From assembly GCF_900582625.1 (NCBI RefSeq), contig NZ_UTIQ01000199.1, positions 531,866 to 595,865 of the forward strand: a stretch of 64,000 nt of DNA, written 5' to 3'. Of this stretch, positions 9,174 to 17,048 are shown in pieces; within the stretch, counting starts at the first letter, position 1, and every line of letters begins with the position of its first letter. The DNA is from Pseudomonas viridiflava. Its GTDB lineage: Bacteria; Pseudomonadota; Gammaproteobacteria; Pseudomonadales; Pseudomonadaceae. Made by a program: the position numbers and the translations under genes. The notes below the pieces were generated by a model, which did no database searches, was not told the DNA's origin, and saw only the letters and a list, made by a program, of their open reading frames with translations.

Positions 9174-9854
9174 ATGCGCATTCTGATCATCGAAGACGAA
9201 GAAAAAACCGCCGACTACCTGCACCGTGGCCTCACCGAGCAGGGCTACACCGTGGACGTGGCCCGCGACGGTATCGACGGCCTGCACCTGGCGCTGGAAA
9301 ACGACTACGCCGTGATCGTGCTCGACGTGATGCTGCCCGGCCTCGACGGCTTCGGCGTGCTGCGTGCGTTGCGTGCGCGCAAACAAACCCCGGTGATCAT
9401 GCTCACCGCCCGCGAGCGCGTGGAAGACCGCATTCGCGGCCTGCGTGAAGGCGCCGACGATTACCTGGGCAAGCCGTTCTCCTTTCTCGAACTGGTCGCC
9501 CGCCTGCAAGCCCTGACCCGGCGCAGCGGCGCCAACCATGAGCCGGTGCAAATCAGCATCGCTGATTTGGCCGTCGACCTCATCAGCCGCAAAGCCACCC
9601 GCGCCGGCCAGCGGCTGGACCTCACCGCCAAAGAGTTCTCGTTGCTCAGCGCGCTGGCCCGCCACCAAGGCGAAATTCTGTCGAAAACCGCCCTGGCAGA
9701 AATGGTCTGGGACGTGAATTTCGACAGCGACGCCAACGTGGTGGAAGTGGCGATCAAACGCCTGCGCGCCAAACTCGACGGGCCGTTCGCCGGCAAGTTG
9801 CTGCACACCATTCGTGGCATGGGCTATGTGCTGGAGAGCCGCCATGGCGAGTGA
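9174..9854 (+). CDS. OmpR/PhoB-family response regulator (CusR/CopR-like)
   Basis: A 226-residue regulator. The receiver domain (1-115) has acidic residues E7-D8-E9, phospho-acceptor D51 in VIVLDVMLPG, T78 and K100 in YLGKPFSF; the C-terminal winged helix spans about 125-225 (LTAKEFSLLSALARHQGEILSKT). The start MRILIIEDEE at 9174 lies 8 nt after the pump stop. With the kinase gene overlapping its end, the order adaptor-pump-regulator-kinase suggests autoregulated control of the efflux pump. The sequence resembles metal-responsive regulators, but the pump is not of the metal type, so the signal is uncertain. Confidence 0.9.
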   Translation: MRILIIEDEEKTADYLHRGLTEQGYTVDVARDGIDGLHLALENDYAVIVLDVMLPGLDGFGVLRALRARKQTPVIMLTARERVEDRIRGLREGADDYLGKPFSFLELVARLQALTRRSGANHEPVQISIADLAVDLISRKATRAGQRLDLTAKEFSLLSALARHQGEILSKTALAEMVWDVNFDSDANVVEVAIKRLRAKLDGPFAGKLLHTIRGMGYVLESRHGE

Positions 9855-11226
9855 AGCCACGCCGCTGAGCCGCTCCATTGCCTTGCGCATGAGCGCGCTG
9901 TTTACCCTGGTCGCGCTGCTGGTGTTTTTGCTCATTGGCGGCGCGTTGTACCAGCAGGTCGACAAGGGCATGAGCATGCTCCCTGACGCCGAACTGGACG
10001 CGCGCTACAGCGTGCTCGAATCCGCCGTTGACCGTTTCGGCACGCCGGAACACTGGCTGAAAATCACCAACAAACTCACCCTGCTCAGCGAAGAAGACAA
10101 ACGCATCCGCTTTTGGGTCGTGAGTGGCAACCCGGCCTTTGAATTCGGCGCGCCGACGGCAGCAATCCGCGAATTTGCCGCTGGCCCGCTGGGCATTCGC
10201 GAACTGGTCACCGACGACCGCGATTACCCGCAGAAAGTGCTGGTCAGCCAATTCGAGGCCAAAGACGGCCGCCCGCCCCTGCGCTTTCTGATCGCCATCG
10301 ACACCGAAACCTTCTGGCAAACCCAGCACCACTTACTGATTGCCCTGCTGAGCCTGGCGGTGGCCGGCGTGCTGCTCGCGTCCGCGCTGGGTTATTGGGT
10401 GGCGCGGGTCGGTTTGCGACCGCTGATAAAACTCTCAGCAGAAGCGGAAAAATTGACGCCGCCGAGGTTATCGGGCCGCTTGCAACTGTCATCACTGCCG
10501 CCCGAACTTCAGCAATTTGCCAGTGCCTTCAACACCACCTTGGGCCGTGTGGAACAGGCCTACACCCGCCTCGAATCCTTCAACGCCGACGTCGCCCATG
10601 AACTGCGCTCGCCGCTGACCAACCTAATCGGCCAGACCCAAGTCGCCCTCACCCGTGGCCGCTCGGCGGAGCATTATTTTGAAGTGCTGCAATCCAACCT
10701 CGAAGAACTCGAACGCCTGCGCTCGATCATCAACGACATGCTGTTCCTGGCCCGCGCTGACCAGGGCGACAAAGCCACGCAACTGACCACCACCTCGTTG
10801 GCCGCTGAAGTGGCGACGGCGGTGGACTACCTGGACTTCATTCTTGAAGATGCCGGTGTCGACGTGCAGGTGCATGGCGACGCCGAGGTACTGATCGAAC
10901 GCGCCCACTTCCTGCGCGCCTTGATCAACCTGCTCAACAACGCCGTGCAGCACACCGCTGCGGGGCACACGATCAATGTGTTTATTGATCGGCAGGGGCA
11001 ACGGGTGAGCATTGGCGTGGCCAATCCGGGCGAGGTGATTGTGGGGGAGCATTTGCCGAGGTTGTTTGAGCGGTTTTATCGGGTGGATGCGGCGCGTTCG
11101 AACAGTGGGGCGAATCATGGGTTGGGGTTGGCGATTGTTAAGGCGATTGCGTTGATGCATGGGGGGGAGGTGTTTGTGGACAGTCGGGATGGGGTGAATA
11201 CGTTTGGGATGTATCTGCCGGCGTGA
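9844..11226 (+). CDS. Two-component sensor histidine kinase (CusS-like)
   Basis: A 460-residue membrane kinase: TM1 at about 18-36, a periplasmic sensor of ~130 residues, TM2 at about 167-187 (LLIALLSLAVAGVLLASALGYW), then HAMP (RVGLRPLIKLSAEAEKL), a HisKA domain with the phospho-histidine in FNADVAHELRSPL, and an HATPase with NLLNNAVQHT and a glycine-rich ANHGLGLAIVKAI. The ATG lies 11 nt inside the regulator gene. The last ~250 bp are visibly less polished in codon choice (many GTG/TTG/GGG codons) than the rest. It probably senses a periplasmic compound or ion and phosphorylates the adjacent regulator. Confidence 0.91.
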   Translation: MASEATPLSRSIALRMSALFTLVALLVFLLIGGALYQQVDKGMSMLPDAELDARYSVLESAVDRFGTPEHWLKITNKLTLLSEEDKRIRFWVVSGNPAFEFGAPTAAIREFAAGPLGIRELVTDDRDYPQKVLVSQFEAKDGRPPLRFLIAIDTETFWQTQHHLLIALLSLAVAGVLLASALGYWVARVGLRPLIKLSAEAEKLTPPRLSGRLQLSSLPPELQQFASAFNTTLGRVEQAYTRLESFNADVAHELRSPLTNLIGQTQVALTRGRSAEHYFEVLQSNLEELERLRSIINDMLFLARADQGDKATQLTTTSLAAEVATAVDYLDFILEDAGVDVQVHGDAEVLIERAHFLRALINLLNNAVQHTAAGHTINVFIDRQGQRVSIGVANPGEVIVGEHLPRLFERFYRVDAARSNSGANHGLGLAIVKAIALMHGGEVFVDSRDGVNTFGMYLPA

Positions 11227-11284
11227 GGCTGGCGTTGTGCCGATTCGGTCCAGAATTTCCGGTCCTACACGCCCGTCGTAAAAG

Positions 11285-11490
11285 CCTCCGTCATCCCCGC
11301 GCAGGCGGTGGTCCAGAATCTTGAGCCGTACACCGGTGTGAAGTGCGCAGGTATTCCCTACCGCATGCGTCGAACGCGGCGAAGCCCAACGCAATAGTCG
11401 CCCCAACCTCCGTCATCCTCGCGCACGCGGGGATCCAGTATTTCCCGCCGTACACCGATATGAAGTGCGGAGGTATTCATTACCGCATGT
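11285..11490. repeat. Two direct copies of an ~84-bp REP-containing unit
   Basis: Copy one is 11285-11368 and copy two 11407-11490, offset by 122 bp. Both begin CCTCCGTCATCC, run through the REP core CGCGCA-GCGG--TCCAG, and continue with CCGTACACCG, TGAAGTGCG, AGGTATTC and TACCGCATG. The shared part therefore extends ~50 bp beyond the palindrome, meaning that a larger unit than a plain REP was duplicated. Differences are scattered point changes. Confidence 0.7.
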
Positions 11491-11522
11491 GCTGAACGTT
11501 TTGTTTCGCGCTTTACGCGCGA

Positions 11523-11552
11523 GTTTCTTTTTCCAGTCGACGAAAAAGAAAC
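11523..11552. repeat. Perfect 11-bp-arm inverted repeat
   Basis: Arms GTTTCTTTTTC (11523-11533) and GAAAAAGAAAC (11542-11552) enclose an 8-bp loop. The hairpin is A/T-rich and T-rich on both strands, so it could act as a weak bidirectional terminator between the convergent kinase gene and dipeptidase operon. It belongs to a longer repeated segment of the gap. Confidence 0.5.
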
Positions 11553-11773
11553 CAAAAAGTCTTGCCCCTACCTTGGCCTTCCGCTGCGCTCCAGGTCCCC
11601 TCCCTCCGTCGCCGCTCCGGGGGCCGGCGAGACGGGCCATCCATGGCCCGACACGCCTTTCGCGGCTCCCGGCCGCTCAACCCCCTCCACGTCGACTCCA
11701 CTCGGCCTGCGATGAATGGGGCGGGTAGATCACAAGCCAGATCACGATCAAGAGCCTGTAAGCAACATCAAAA

Positions 11774-11837
11774 GCATCGCGGCTAAAGCCGCTCCCACAG
11801 GTTGGTGCGCTGCTGTAGGAGCGGCATTAGCCGCGAT
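11774..11837. repeat. REP palindrome pair (AGCGGCTTTAGCCGC family)
   Basis: Two inverted copies of the common Pseudomonas repeat: ATCGCGGCTAAAGCCGCTCC on the left and GGAGCGGCATTAGCCGCGAT on the right, separated by ~20 bp. The same family recurs at 18791, 41345 and 55383 in this window. Confidence 0.8.
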
Positions 11838-11905
11838 TCCTGCAAAAGGCGTTGGCACAGGCGAACGCAATTAGCGCGCATGCGGACGGGCGAGAGGGAC
11901 TGGGC

Positions 11906-13096
11906 TCAAGGTTGCCCCACCCGCTGCACCGCCGCCACAACCCGCAACAAATTCCCGCCATAAATATTGGCCAAGTCCCCTTCCCCATACCCGGCCTGCA
12001 ACAGCCGTTCGGTAATGCGCCCCAACTGGCTCACATCTTCCATCCCCACCACGCCACCGCCGCCATCCCAATCAGCGCCAATGGCTACATGTTCAGGCCC
12101 AACCAAGGCCAGCACATGCAGCAGGTGATCGGTGAAGTCGTCAAAGCTGGCTTGCTGTTGCGGATATGCAGCGTCCGCTTGGCGGATGCGGGCGGCCAGG
12201 TCGGCGACGCGTTCGGGGCTTAACGCAGCGGCGTTGCGAAATTCGCGGTACAGCGGGCTCAGGGCTTTGTCGCGCAGGGGGTTGGGGCGGCGGGTGATGA
12301 GGTCGTTGGGGAAGCTGTTGATGCCTACCACGCCACCAGCGGCGGCCAGTCGGCGCAGGCGGTTGTCGTCGAGGTTGCGGGGGCTGGCGGCGACCACGCG
12401 GCTGCCGGAGTGCGAGGCAATGATCGGCGCGCGGCTCAGGGCCAGCACTTGGTCGAAAGTGGCGTCCGAGGCGTGGGAAACATCAAGCACGATGCCCAAG
12501 CGGTTGGCTTCGGCCACCAGCGCTTTGCCGTCGGCGCTCAAGCCGTGCCAGTGCGGCAAAGCGCTGGCGGAGTCGGCGAAGCTGTTGTTGGCGGCATGTA
12601 CCAGGCCGAGCATGCGCAGGCCCAGGCGGTGGTAGGTGAGCAGGCGCGCAGGGTCGGCGGCCAGCGGTTCGGCGTTTTCCATGCTGATAAACACCACGCG
12701 TTTGCCCTGCGCGGCAATGCGTGTGGCGTCGGCGGCGGTCAGGGCCAGTTCGAAGTCGTTCGGGTGGCTGGCGATCATGTCGCGAATGCGCGTGAGCACG
12801 GCCAACCCATGTTCGCTGGCCAGCGTGCGACCCTCGTCGGTGAGCGGGCCCTGCGGGGTGAAGATGGCCCAGAAGCCACCGTCCAGGCCGCCGTCGCGCA
12901 TGCGTGGTAGGTCGACTTGCGAGAGGTCGTCCGCGTAGCGGTGACGCTGGCTGATGTCCCAGCCGGGCCGCGCCAGTTGCATGGGCGTGTCGAGGTGGCT
13001 GTCGAGTATCAGCAAGCGCTGGTGCAGCGGTTCCTCAGCCGACGCCGGGGCACTTGCCGCCAGCGCCAGCAGCAACGCGACGGTGGTTCGCCTCAT
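11906..13096 (-). CDS. Periplasmic M19 membrane-dipeptidase-family hydrolase
   Basis: A 396-residue secreted zinc dipeptidase of the renal-dipeptidase family. The signal peptide is residues 1-20 (cleavage ASA/EE). Metal ligands are recognisable as H34 and D36 (DSHLDTP), E140 (ISMEN), H208 (DVSHAS), H229 (ASHSGSR) and the late aspartate in AIGADWDGGGG. Such enzymes cleave dipeptides, including ones with D-residues at the C-terminal side. It is the last gene of the seven-gene operon and begins 4 nt after the binding-protein gene, hinting that a periplasmic conjugate is hydrolysed before or alongside uptake. Substrate is unknown. Confidence 0.88.
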   Translation of the reverse strand: MRRTTVALLLALAASAPASAEEPLHQRLLILDSHLDTPMQLARPGWDISQRHRYADDLSQVDLPRMRDGGLDGGFWAIFTPQGPLTDEGRTLASEHGLAVLTRIRDMIASHPNDFELALTAADATRIAAQGKRVVFISMENAEPLAADPARLLTYHRLGLRMLGLVHAANNSFADSASALPHWHGLSADGKALVAEANRLGIVLDVSHASDATFDQVLALSRAPIIASHSGSRVVAASPRNLDDNRLRRLAAAGGVVGINSFPNDLITRRPNPLRDKALSPLYREFRNAAALSPERVADLAARIRQADAAYPQQQASFDDFTDHLLHVLALVGPEHVAIGADWDGGGGVVGMEDVSQLGRITERLLQAGYGEGDLANIYGGNLLRVVAAVQRVGQP

Positions 13097-13099
13097 GGC

Positions 13100-14062
13100 T
13101 CAACCCCAACGAAAGCTGCGGTCCCACAGCGTCGACACGTCCAGGGCCTTGGGCAGCACGCCGGCTTGGTAGAACACATCGGCCACTTCCTGCTGCGAGC
13201 GCACGGCCGCATCGTCGACCGGCTGCAATACACGCGGGCCGCTCTGGGCTTTGAACTGGGCGAGAAACACCTCTTTGGGAATGCCGAAAATCTTCTCGCT
13301 CTTGGCCGCCCACGCATCGGGGTTGTGTTGAATCCATTGCCAGGTGCGGTATTCACGCAGGATGTAGTCGGTGATGGCGGCGTGTTTTTTCGGGTCGGCG
13401 ATGGTGTTGGCGTTGGCGGCAATCACGTAGTTGCCCGACAAATAGCCCTGCCCCGTGCGCAACACCCGCGCGCCGCTGCGCAATTCGGCCAGTTGGATGA
13501 AGTAGCCGTACGTCACCCACGCATCGAGGTTGCCGTTTTGAAAGGCGGCGAAACCGTCTTGCGGGGTCAGCGCCATGGGCGTGATGTCGGCGAAATTCAG
13601 GCCTTGTTCTTTCAGGGCTTTGAGCAGCAGGAAATGCGAGGTGGTGGAGCGGATGTAGCCGATGCGTTTGCCGCGCAGGTCGCCGAGGGTCTGGATGTTC
13701 GAGCCCTTGGGCACGATGATCGCCTGGTTGTTGACGTCGCCCGTCAGCACGGCAATCAGCTTTACCGGCGCCTGGTTTTTGATGCCGAAAATCGGCGGAA
13801 TTTCGCTCATTGGCGCGATGTCGAGGGTGCCGCTGACCAACGCTTCGAAGGCCAGATTACCGCCGGTAAATTCAGCGTATTTAACCGGGTAAGGCGGCGT
13901 CTCAATGCCCGCCTCAGCGAAGAAGGTCGGCGCCGCGCCTTTGTAGGTGGCCACGTGCAAGCTGGCGCCTTCCCAGGGAGCCGCGCTGTGGGCCAGGCGC
14001 CACGGCAAGGCGGCGGCCAGCCCGGCGACGGCCGAGCGCTGGATAAATTCACGACGGTTCAT
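13100..14062 (-). CDS. ABC transporter substrate-binding protein, SsuA/NrtA-like
   Basis: A 320-residue periplasmic binding protein of the NMT1/SsuA type. The N-terminus MNRREFIQRSAVAGLAAALP has a twin-arginine-like export signal ending near residue 28. Conserved features are GASLHVATYKGAAPTFFAEAG, the GGNLAFEALVSGTLDIAPM segment and LRGKRIGYIRSTTSHFLL. Family members deliver alkanesulfonates, taurine, nitrate or pyrimidine precursors. It pairs with the permease and ATPase genes at the start of the same operon, here separated from them by three enzyme genes. The ligand is not deducible, but a sulfonate or small organic acid is a reasonable guess. Confidence 0.88.
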   Translation of the reverse strand: MNRREFIQRSAVAGLAAALPWRLAHSAAPWEGASLHVATYKGAAPTFFAEAGIETPPYPVKYAEFTGGNLAFEALVSGTLDIAPMSEIPPIFGIKNQAPVKLIAVLTGDVNNQAIIVPKGSNIQTLGDLRGKRIGYIRSTTSHFLLLKALKEQGLNFADITPMALTPQDGFAAFQNGNLDAWVTYGYFIQLAELRSGARVLRTGQGYLSGNYVIAANANTIADPKKHAAITDYILREYRTWQWIQHNPDAWAAKSEKIFGIPKEVFLAQFKAQSGPRVLQPVDDAAVRSQQEVADVFYQAGVLPKALDVSTLWDRSFRWG

Positions 14063-14074
14063 AACGGTGGTCCT

Positions 14075-14899
14075 TCACTCGAGGAAATCGGGTTCTTCGC
14101 GCACCAGTCGGTCCCAGTGCGACTGCAAGGCAAACCAGCTGCCGAATTCGGTGCCCACTTGGCCAGCGGTGTGGCGCGCGACGTCGGCGGGAATCGGTTT
14201 CGGCGTGCCGGCGGCTTCGGCCAGCAGTTGGCTGTGGGCGGCGTTTTCCAAGGCGATAAAACGCCACACGGCGGCCTCCGCGGTTTCGCCGACGGTAAGC
14301 AAACCGTGGTTTTGCAGAATCAGCGCGACGTTGTCCGCGCCCAGCGTGGCGGCGATGCGCGCGCCTTCGCTTTCTTCCAGCACCACGCCGCTGAAGTTGT
14401 CGAACAGCGCGTGCTTTTCGTAAAAGGCGCAGGCGTCTTGGGTCAGTGGGTCGAGCAGGCGGCCCAGGCTCGACCAGGCTTTGCCGTACAGCGAATGGGC
14501 GTGCGCGGCGGCCACCACGTCGGGGCGCGCTTTGTGCAGTGCCGCGTGGATGGCAAACGCCGCCAGGTTCAGCGCGCCCTCGCCCTCAACGATTTCGCCC
14601 TCCGGGTTTACCAACAGCAGGTCGCTGACGCGGATATGGCCGAAGTAAACGCCCACCGGGTTTACCCAGAAATGCTCGGGGAATTCCGGGTCGCGCACGG
14701 TGATATGCCCGGCACCGCCCATGTCGAAGCCGTGCCGCGCAAACAGACGAAAACCCGCCGCCAACCGCTCGCGGCGCACGCGCCGTTCCGCGGCATAGGT
14801 GGCCTGTTGCGGCGGGTGCTGCCAGCGGAAAACGGTGTGGCCGTCACGCTGCAAACCATAGGCAGACGGCTTCGGCAAACCGGGCGGTTGGGCACTCAT
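14075..14899 (-). CDS. Class II aldolase/adducin-domain protein
   Basis: A 274-residue protein of the class II aldolase fold. Zinc ligands H133 and H135 (AAAHAHSLYG) and H198 (LILQNHGLLTVG) are in place, so it could be catalytic. The length and the N-terminal ERRVRRERLAAGFRLFARHGFDMGGAGHITVRD resemble the broad class II aldolase/adducin group, not a named sugar-phosphate aldolase. Known members perform retro-aldol cleavage or decarboxylation of hydroxy acids. The ATG overlaps the D-2-hydroxyacid dehydrogenase region (stop 14896), so the two are co-translated and may act on consecutive intermediates. Confidence 0.85.
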   Translation of the reverse strand: MSAQPPGLPKPSAYGLQRDGHTVFRWQHPPQQATYAAERRVRRERLAAGFRLFARHGFDMGGAGHITVRDPEFPEHFWVNPVGVYFGHIRVSDLLLVNPEGEIVEGEGALNLAAFAIHAALHKARPDVVAAAHAHSLYGKAWSSLGRLLDPLTQDACAFYEKHALFDNFSGVVLEESEGARIAATLGADNVALILQNHGLLTVGETAEAAVWRFIALENAAHSQLLAEAAGTPKPIPADVARHTAGQVGTEFGSWFALQSHWDRLVREEPDFLE

Positions 14900-15855
14900 G
14901 CGGGAACTCCTTCAGGCGACGGGTGGGCGACGAGCACGGCGTTTTCCAAGGCCTCGCCGGCGCGCCACCGTTGAATGTTGTGCGCCAGCAGCGCGGCGAT
15001 ATTGAGATAGACCTGTGGCGAATGGGCCGAGGTGTGCGGCGATAACCGTACCCGCGCGTGGCGGTACAGCCAGTGACCGTCGGGCAGCGGCTCGGGGTCG
15101 GTGACATCGAGGCTGGCCAGGCCAATCTGCCCGGTATCCAGCGCCTCGCGCAGGGCGTCCTGATCGATCAAGCTGCCGCGCGCCACATTGATCAAGTGCA
15201 GGCCCGGTTTGGCCGAGGCCAGTACGGCGCGGTTGACCACACGGTAGGTGTGCGCCGAGGCGGGCGCGGCGAGCAACAGGTGATCGGCGCGGGCGAACAG
15301 GTCGTGAATGTCCCGCGCGGGCTGAATTCCCGGCAGGTCGAATGGCGTGGCCGAGCCGCGCAAGGCGACCACGTTCATGCCCAGCGCCAGGGCTTTGTGC
15401 GCTGTGCTGCGGGCAATGCTGCCGAAGCCGAACAGCCCCAAGGTGCTGCCGCTGACCGACGCCAACGGGCGTTGCTGCCACTGGCTGGCGTCGTTGATCC
15501 ACAGCGCCGGCAACTGCTTGGCGGCGCCGAACACACTGGCCAGGACGAACTCGGCGATGGCCTCAGCAGTGGCGCCACGCGCGCTGGCAACCGGCACGCG
15601 CTCAAGCAGCCAGGGCGGGAAAAAGTCGATGCCCGAGGTCACCAGTTGGATGAATTGCAACCCATAGGGCCAGCCGACCGGTTCCTCGGCGCTGAGCAGT
15701 TTCGGCTGCGGCGCGGCGAGCATCACCTGCACGTCTGCTGGCAAGCCGGCGAATACACCGCGCGGCCAGTCCAGCACCTCGGCGTCGGGCAGCGCGCGCC
15801 GCAACTGCGCGTTAAACGCCACGTCCAATTGGCTGGCAATGCGCAGCGTTCTCAT
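14896..15855 (-). CDS. D-2-hydroxyacid dehydrogenase (NAD(P)-dependent)
   Basis: A 319-residue member of the D-isomer-specific 2-hydroxyacid dehydrogenases (GhrA/phosphoglycerate dehydrogenase-like). The nucleotide loop is GLFGFGSIA at about 140-148, and the catalytic triad R226 (NVARGSLID), E255 (TDPEPLP) and H274 (LSPHTSAHS) is intact. It interconverts 2-oxo and D-2-hydroxy acids in the cytoplasm. The start MRTLRIAS at 15855 overlaps the stop of the flavoprotein gene upstream (ATGA); longer in-frame extensions are Arg-rich and look non-coding. Confidence 0.9.
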   Translation of the reverse strand: MRTLRIASQLDVAFNAQLRRALPDAEVLDWPRGVFAGLPADVQVMLAAPQPKLLSAEEPVGWPYGLQFIQLVTSGIDFFPPWLLERVPVASARGATAEAIAEFVLASVFGAAKQLPALWINDASQWQQRPLASVSGSTLGLFGFGSIARSTAHKALALGMNVVALRGSATPFDLPGIQPARDIHDLFARADHLLLAAPASAHTYRVVNRAVLASAKPGLHLINVARGSLIDQDALREALDTGQIGLASLDVTDPEPLPDGHWLYRHARVRLSPHTSAHSPQVYLNIAALLAHNIQRWRAGEALENAVLVAHPSPEGVPA

Positions 15856-17048
15856 GCCAGCGCCTCGGCGGCATGGGCAAACGCCGCGCGGCCGGCGGCG
15901 CCGAGAATGGCGTCGTCTTGCGGGGTGTGAATGCGGCTGCACAGCACGTCGCGGTAATGGCGTTCCAAGGGATTGCCGCGCGCCAATGCCGGATTGCCGA
16001 TGGCCTCGATGCCCAATTCCACCGTTTTGATCGCCTGGTGCGTGACCAGGTATTTGATTTGCGTGGCCTCACTGGCCGGCACGCGCCCATCGGCGGCGGC
16101 ATCGAGCAGTACGCGGTTGGACAACAGCAGCGCATCGATGCGGCCGACCAATTCCTGAAAGCGCGGCAACGTCGCCAGCGGCGCGCCGAGGTTGGCCGGC
16201 GTGCGTTCGCGTAGCCAGCCCACCAGCCAGTCGCGGGCCGCCTGCGCCACGCCGTCGTAGATGCTCGACAGCAACACCGCCAGCCACAGCACGCCCGAAG
16301 GGTCGAGTTCCGAGGGGCGCGGCACGTCGGCCGGCTGCACGTCGACGGCGTGGTCGAAGGGCACTAATACGTTGTCGAAAATCACGTCGTGGCTGCCGGT
16401 GGCGCGCATACCGAGGTGGTCCCAGGTTTCTTCGATACGAATGCCCGGCGTATCGCGGTGCACCAGCCAGGTGCCCACGCGCGGCACGCTGTCATCGCTG
16501 CGCGCCCACACCGACAGCCAGGTCAAACCGGGAATGCCGGTGGAATAAATCTTCCGCCCGTTTAGGCGCCAGCCTTCGGGTACTCGCTTGGCCAATGTGG
16601 CGGGCAAGCCGCCGCGTGCCGGGGTGCCGAGTTCGGGTTCCACGCGCAAGGCGTTGATCAACGCGCCCTCTTCCACTGCCTCGCGCGCCACACGCAGGCG
16701 CAGGTATTCGGGCCAGGCCAGGTTCTTTTGCAGGCGTGTGTGTTGCAGGTATTGCATCACCAGCACCAAGGCGGTGGACGGTTCGCCCTTGGCCACGGCG
16801 CTGATTACGCGCCGCGCCTGGGCCAGCGTGGCGCCGCTGCCGCCTAGCTCGCGCGGCACGGTCAGGGCGAGCAACTGGTGCTCGTGCAGGCGCTGCAGAT
16901 TGGCGTGCGGAAATTCGCTGTGGCGGTCGTAGTGACCGGCGCTGGCGGCGAACTCGATGGTCAGGGTGTCGAGCAGCCGGGCGAAGGCCGGGCTGTCCAA
17001 ATCGGGTCGAGTGTCCACGGCGATGGCGGGCTGGTCAGTCAGGGTCAT
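15852..17048 (-). CDS. Acyl-CoA dehydrogenase-fold flavoprotein, DszC/SfnB-like
   Basis: A 398-residue protein with the three-part acyl-CoA dehydrogenase fold (LTVPRELGGSGATLAQARRVI; WRLNGRKIYSTGIPGLTWLSVWA; LGMRATGSHDVIFDNVLVP). Near the C-terminus, where true dehydrogenases carry the catalytic Glu of IYEGT, it reads PLERHYRDVLCSRIHTPQDD. That H-T-P pattern is typical of flavin-dependent monooxygenases such as DszC and SfnB. With an SsuABC-like importer in the same operon, desulfonation or N/S-oxygenation using reduced flavin is a plausible role. The assignment as monooxygenase is inference. Confidence 0.85.
   Translation of the reverse strand: MTLTDQPAIAVDTRPDLDSPAFARLLDTLTIEFAASAGHYDRHSEFPHANLQRLHEHQLLALTVPRELGGSGATLAQARRVISAVAKGEPSTALVLVMQYLQHTRLQKNLAWPEYLRLRVAREAVEEGALINALRVEPELGTPARGGLPATLAKRVPEGWRLNGRKIYSTGIPGLTWLSVWARSDDSVPRVGTWLVHRDTPGIRIEETWDHLGMRATGSHDVIFDNVLVPFDHAVDVQPADVPRPSELDPSGVLWLAVLLSSIYDGVAQAARDWLVGWLRERTPANLGAPLATLPRFQELVGRIDALLLSNRVLLDAAADGRVPASEATQIKYLVTHQAIKTVELGIEAIGNPALARGNPLERHYRDVLCSRIHTPQDDAILGAAGRAAFAHAAEALA

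Larger units (their letters stand above)
11227..11905. repeat. Intergenic region filled with several repeat families
   Basis: This 679-bp stretch lies between two convergent operons. It holds two copies of an ~84-bp repeat, a perfect 11-bp-arm inverted repeat in an A/T-rich patch (11523-11552), about 200 bp with the C-rich character of a known dispersed Pseudomonas repeat, and an inverted pair of REP palindromes (11774-11837). Open frames exist in it but look like by-products of repeats. I see no supported gene here. Confidence 0.7.

Noticed and set aside
11465..11786. Short frames in the gap (FFFQSTKKKPKS..., PSLRRRSGGRRDGPS...)
   Set aside because: They arise from a dispersed repeat; no ribosome site and overlapping frames on both strands.
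11838..11905. Terminator for the dipeptidase operon (GCGTT...AACGCCTTTT on the minus strand)
   Set aside because: Only a five-base-pair stem and four T residues; too weak to report as a feature.
12917..14974. 685-codon open frame on the plus strand
   Set aside because: It spans the starts and ends of three recognised minus-strand genes and its product has shadow-like composition.
15852..17048. Annotation as a fatty acyl-CoA dehydrogenase
   Set aside because: The catalytic Glu motif is missing and the C-terminus matches DszC/SfnB-type flavoproteins.
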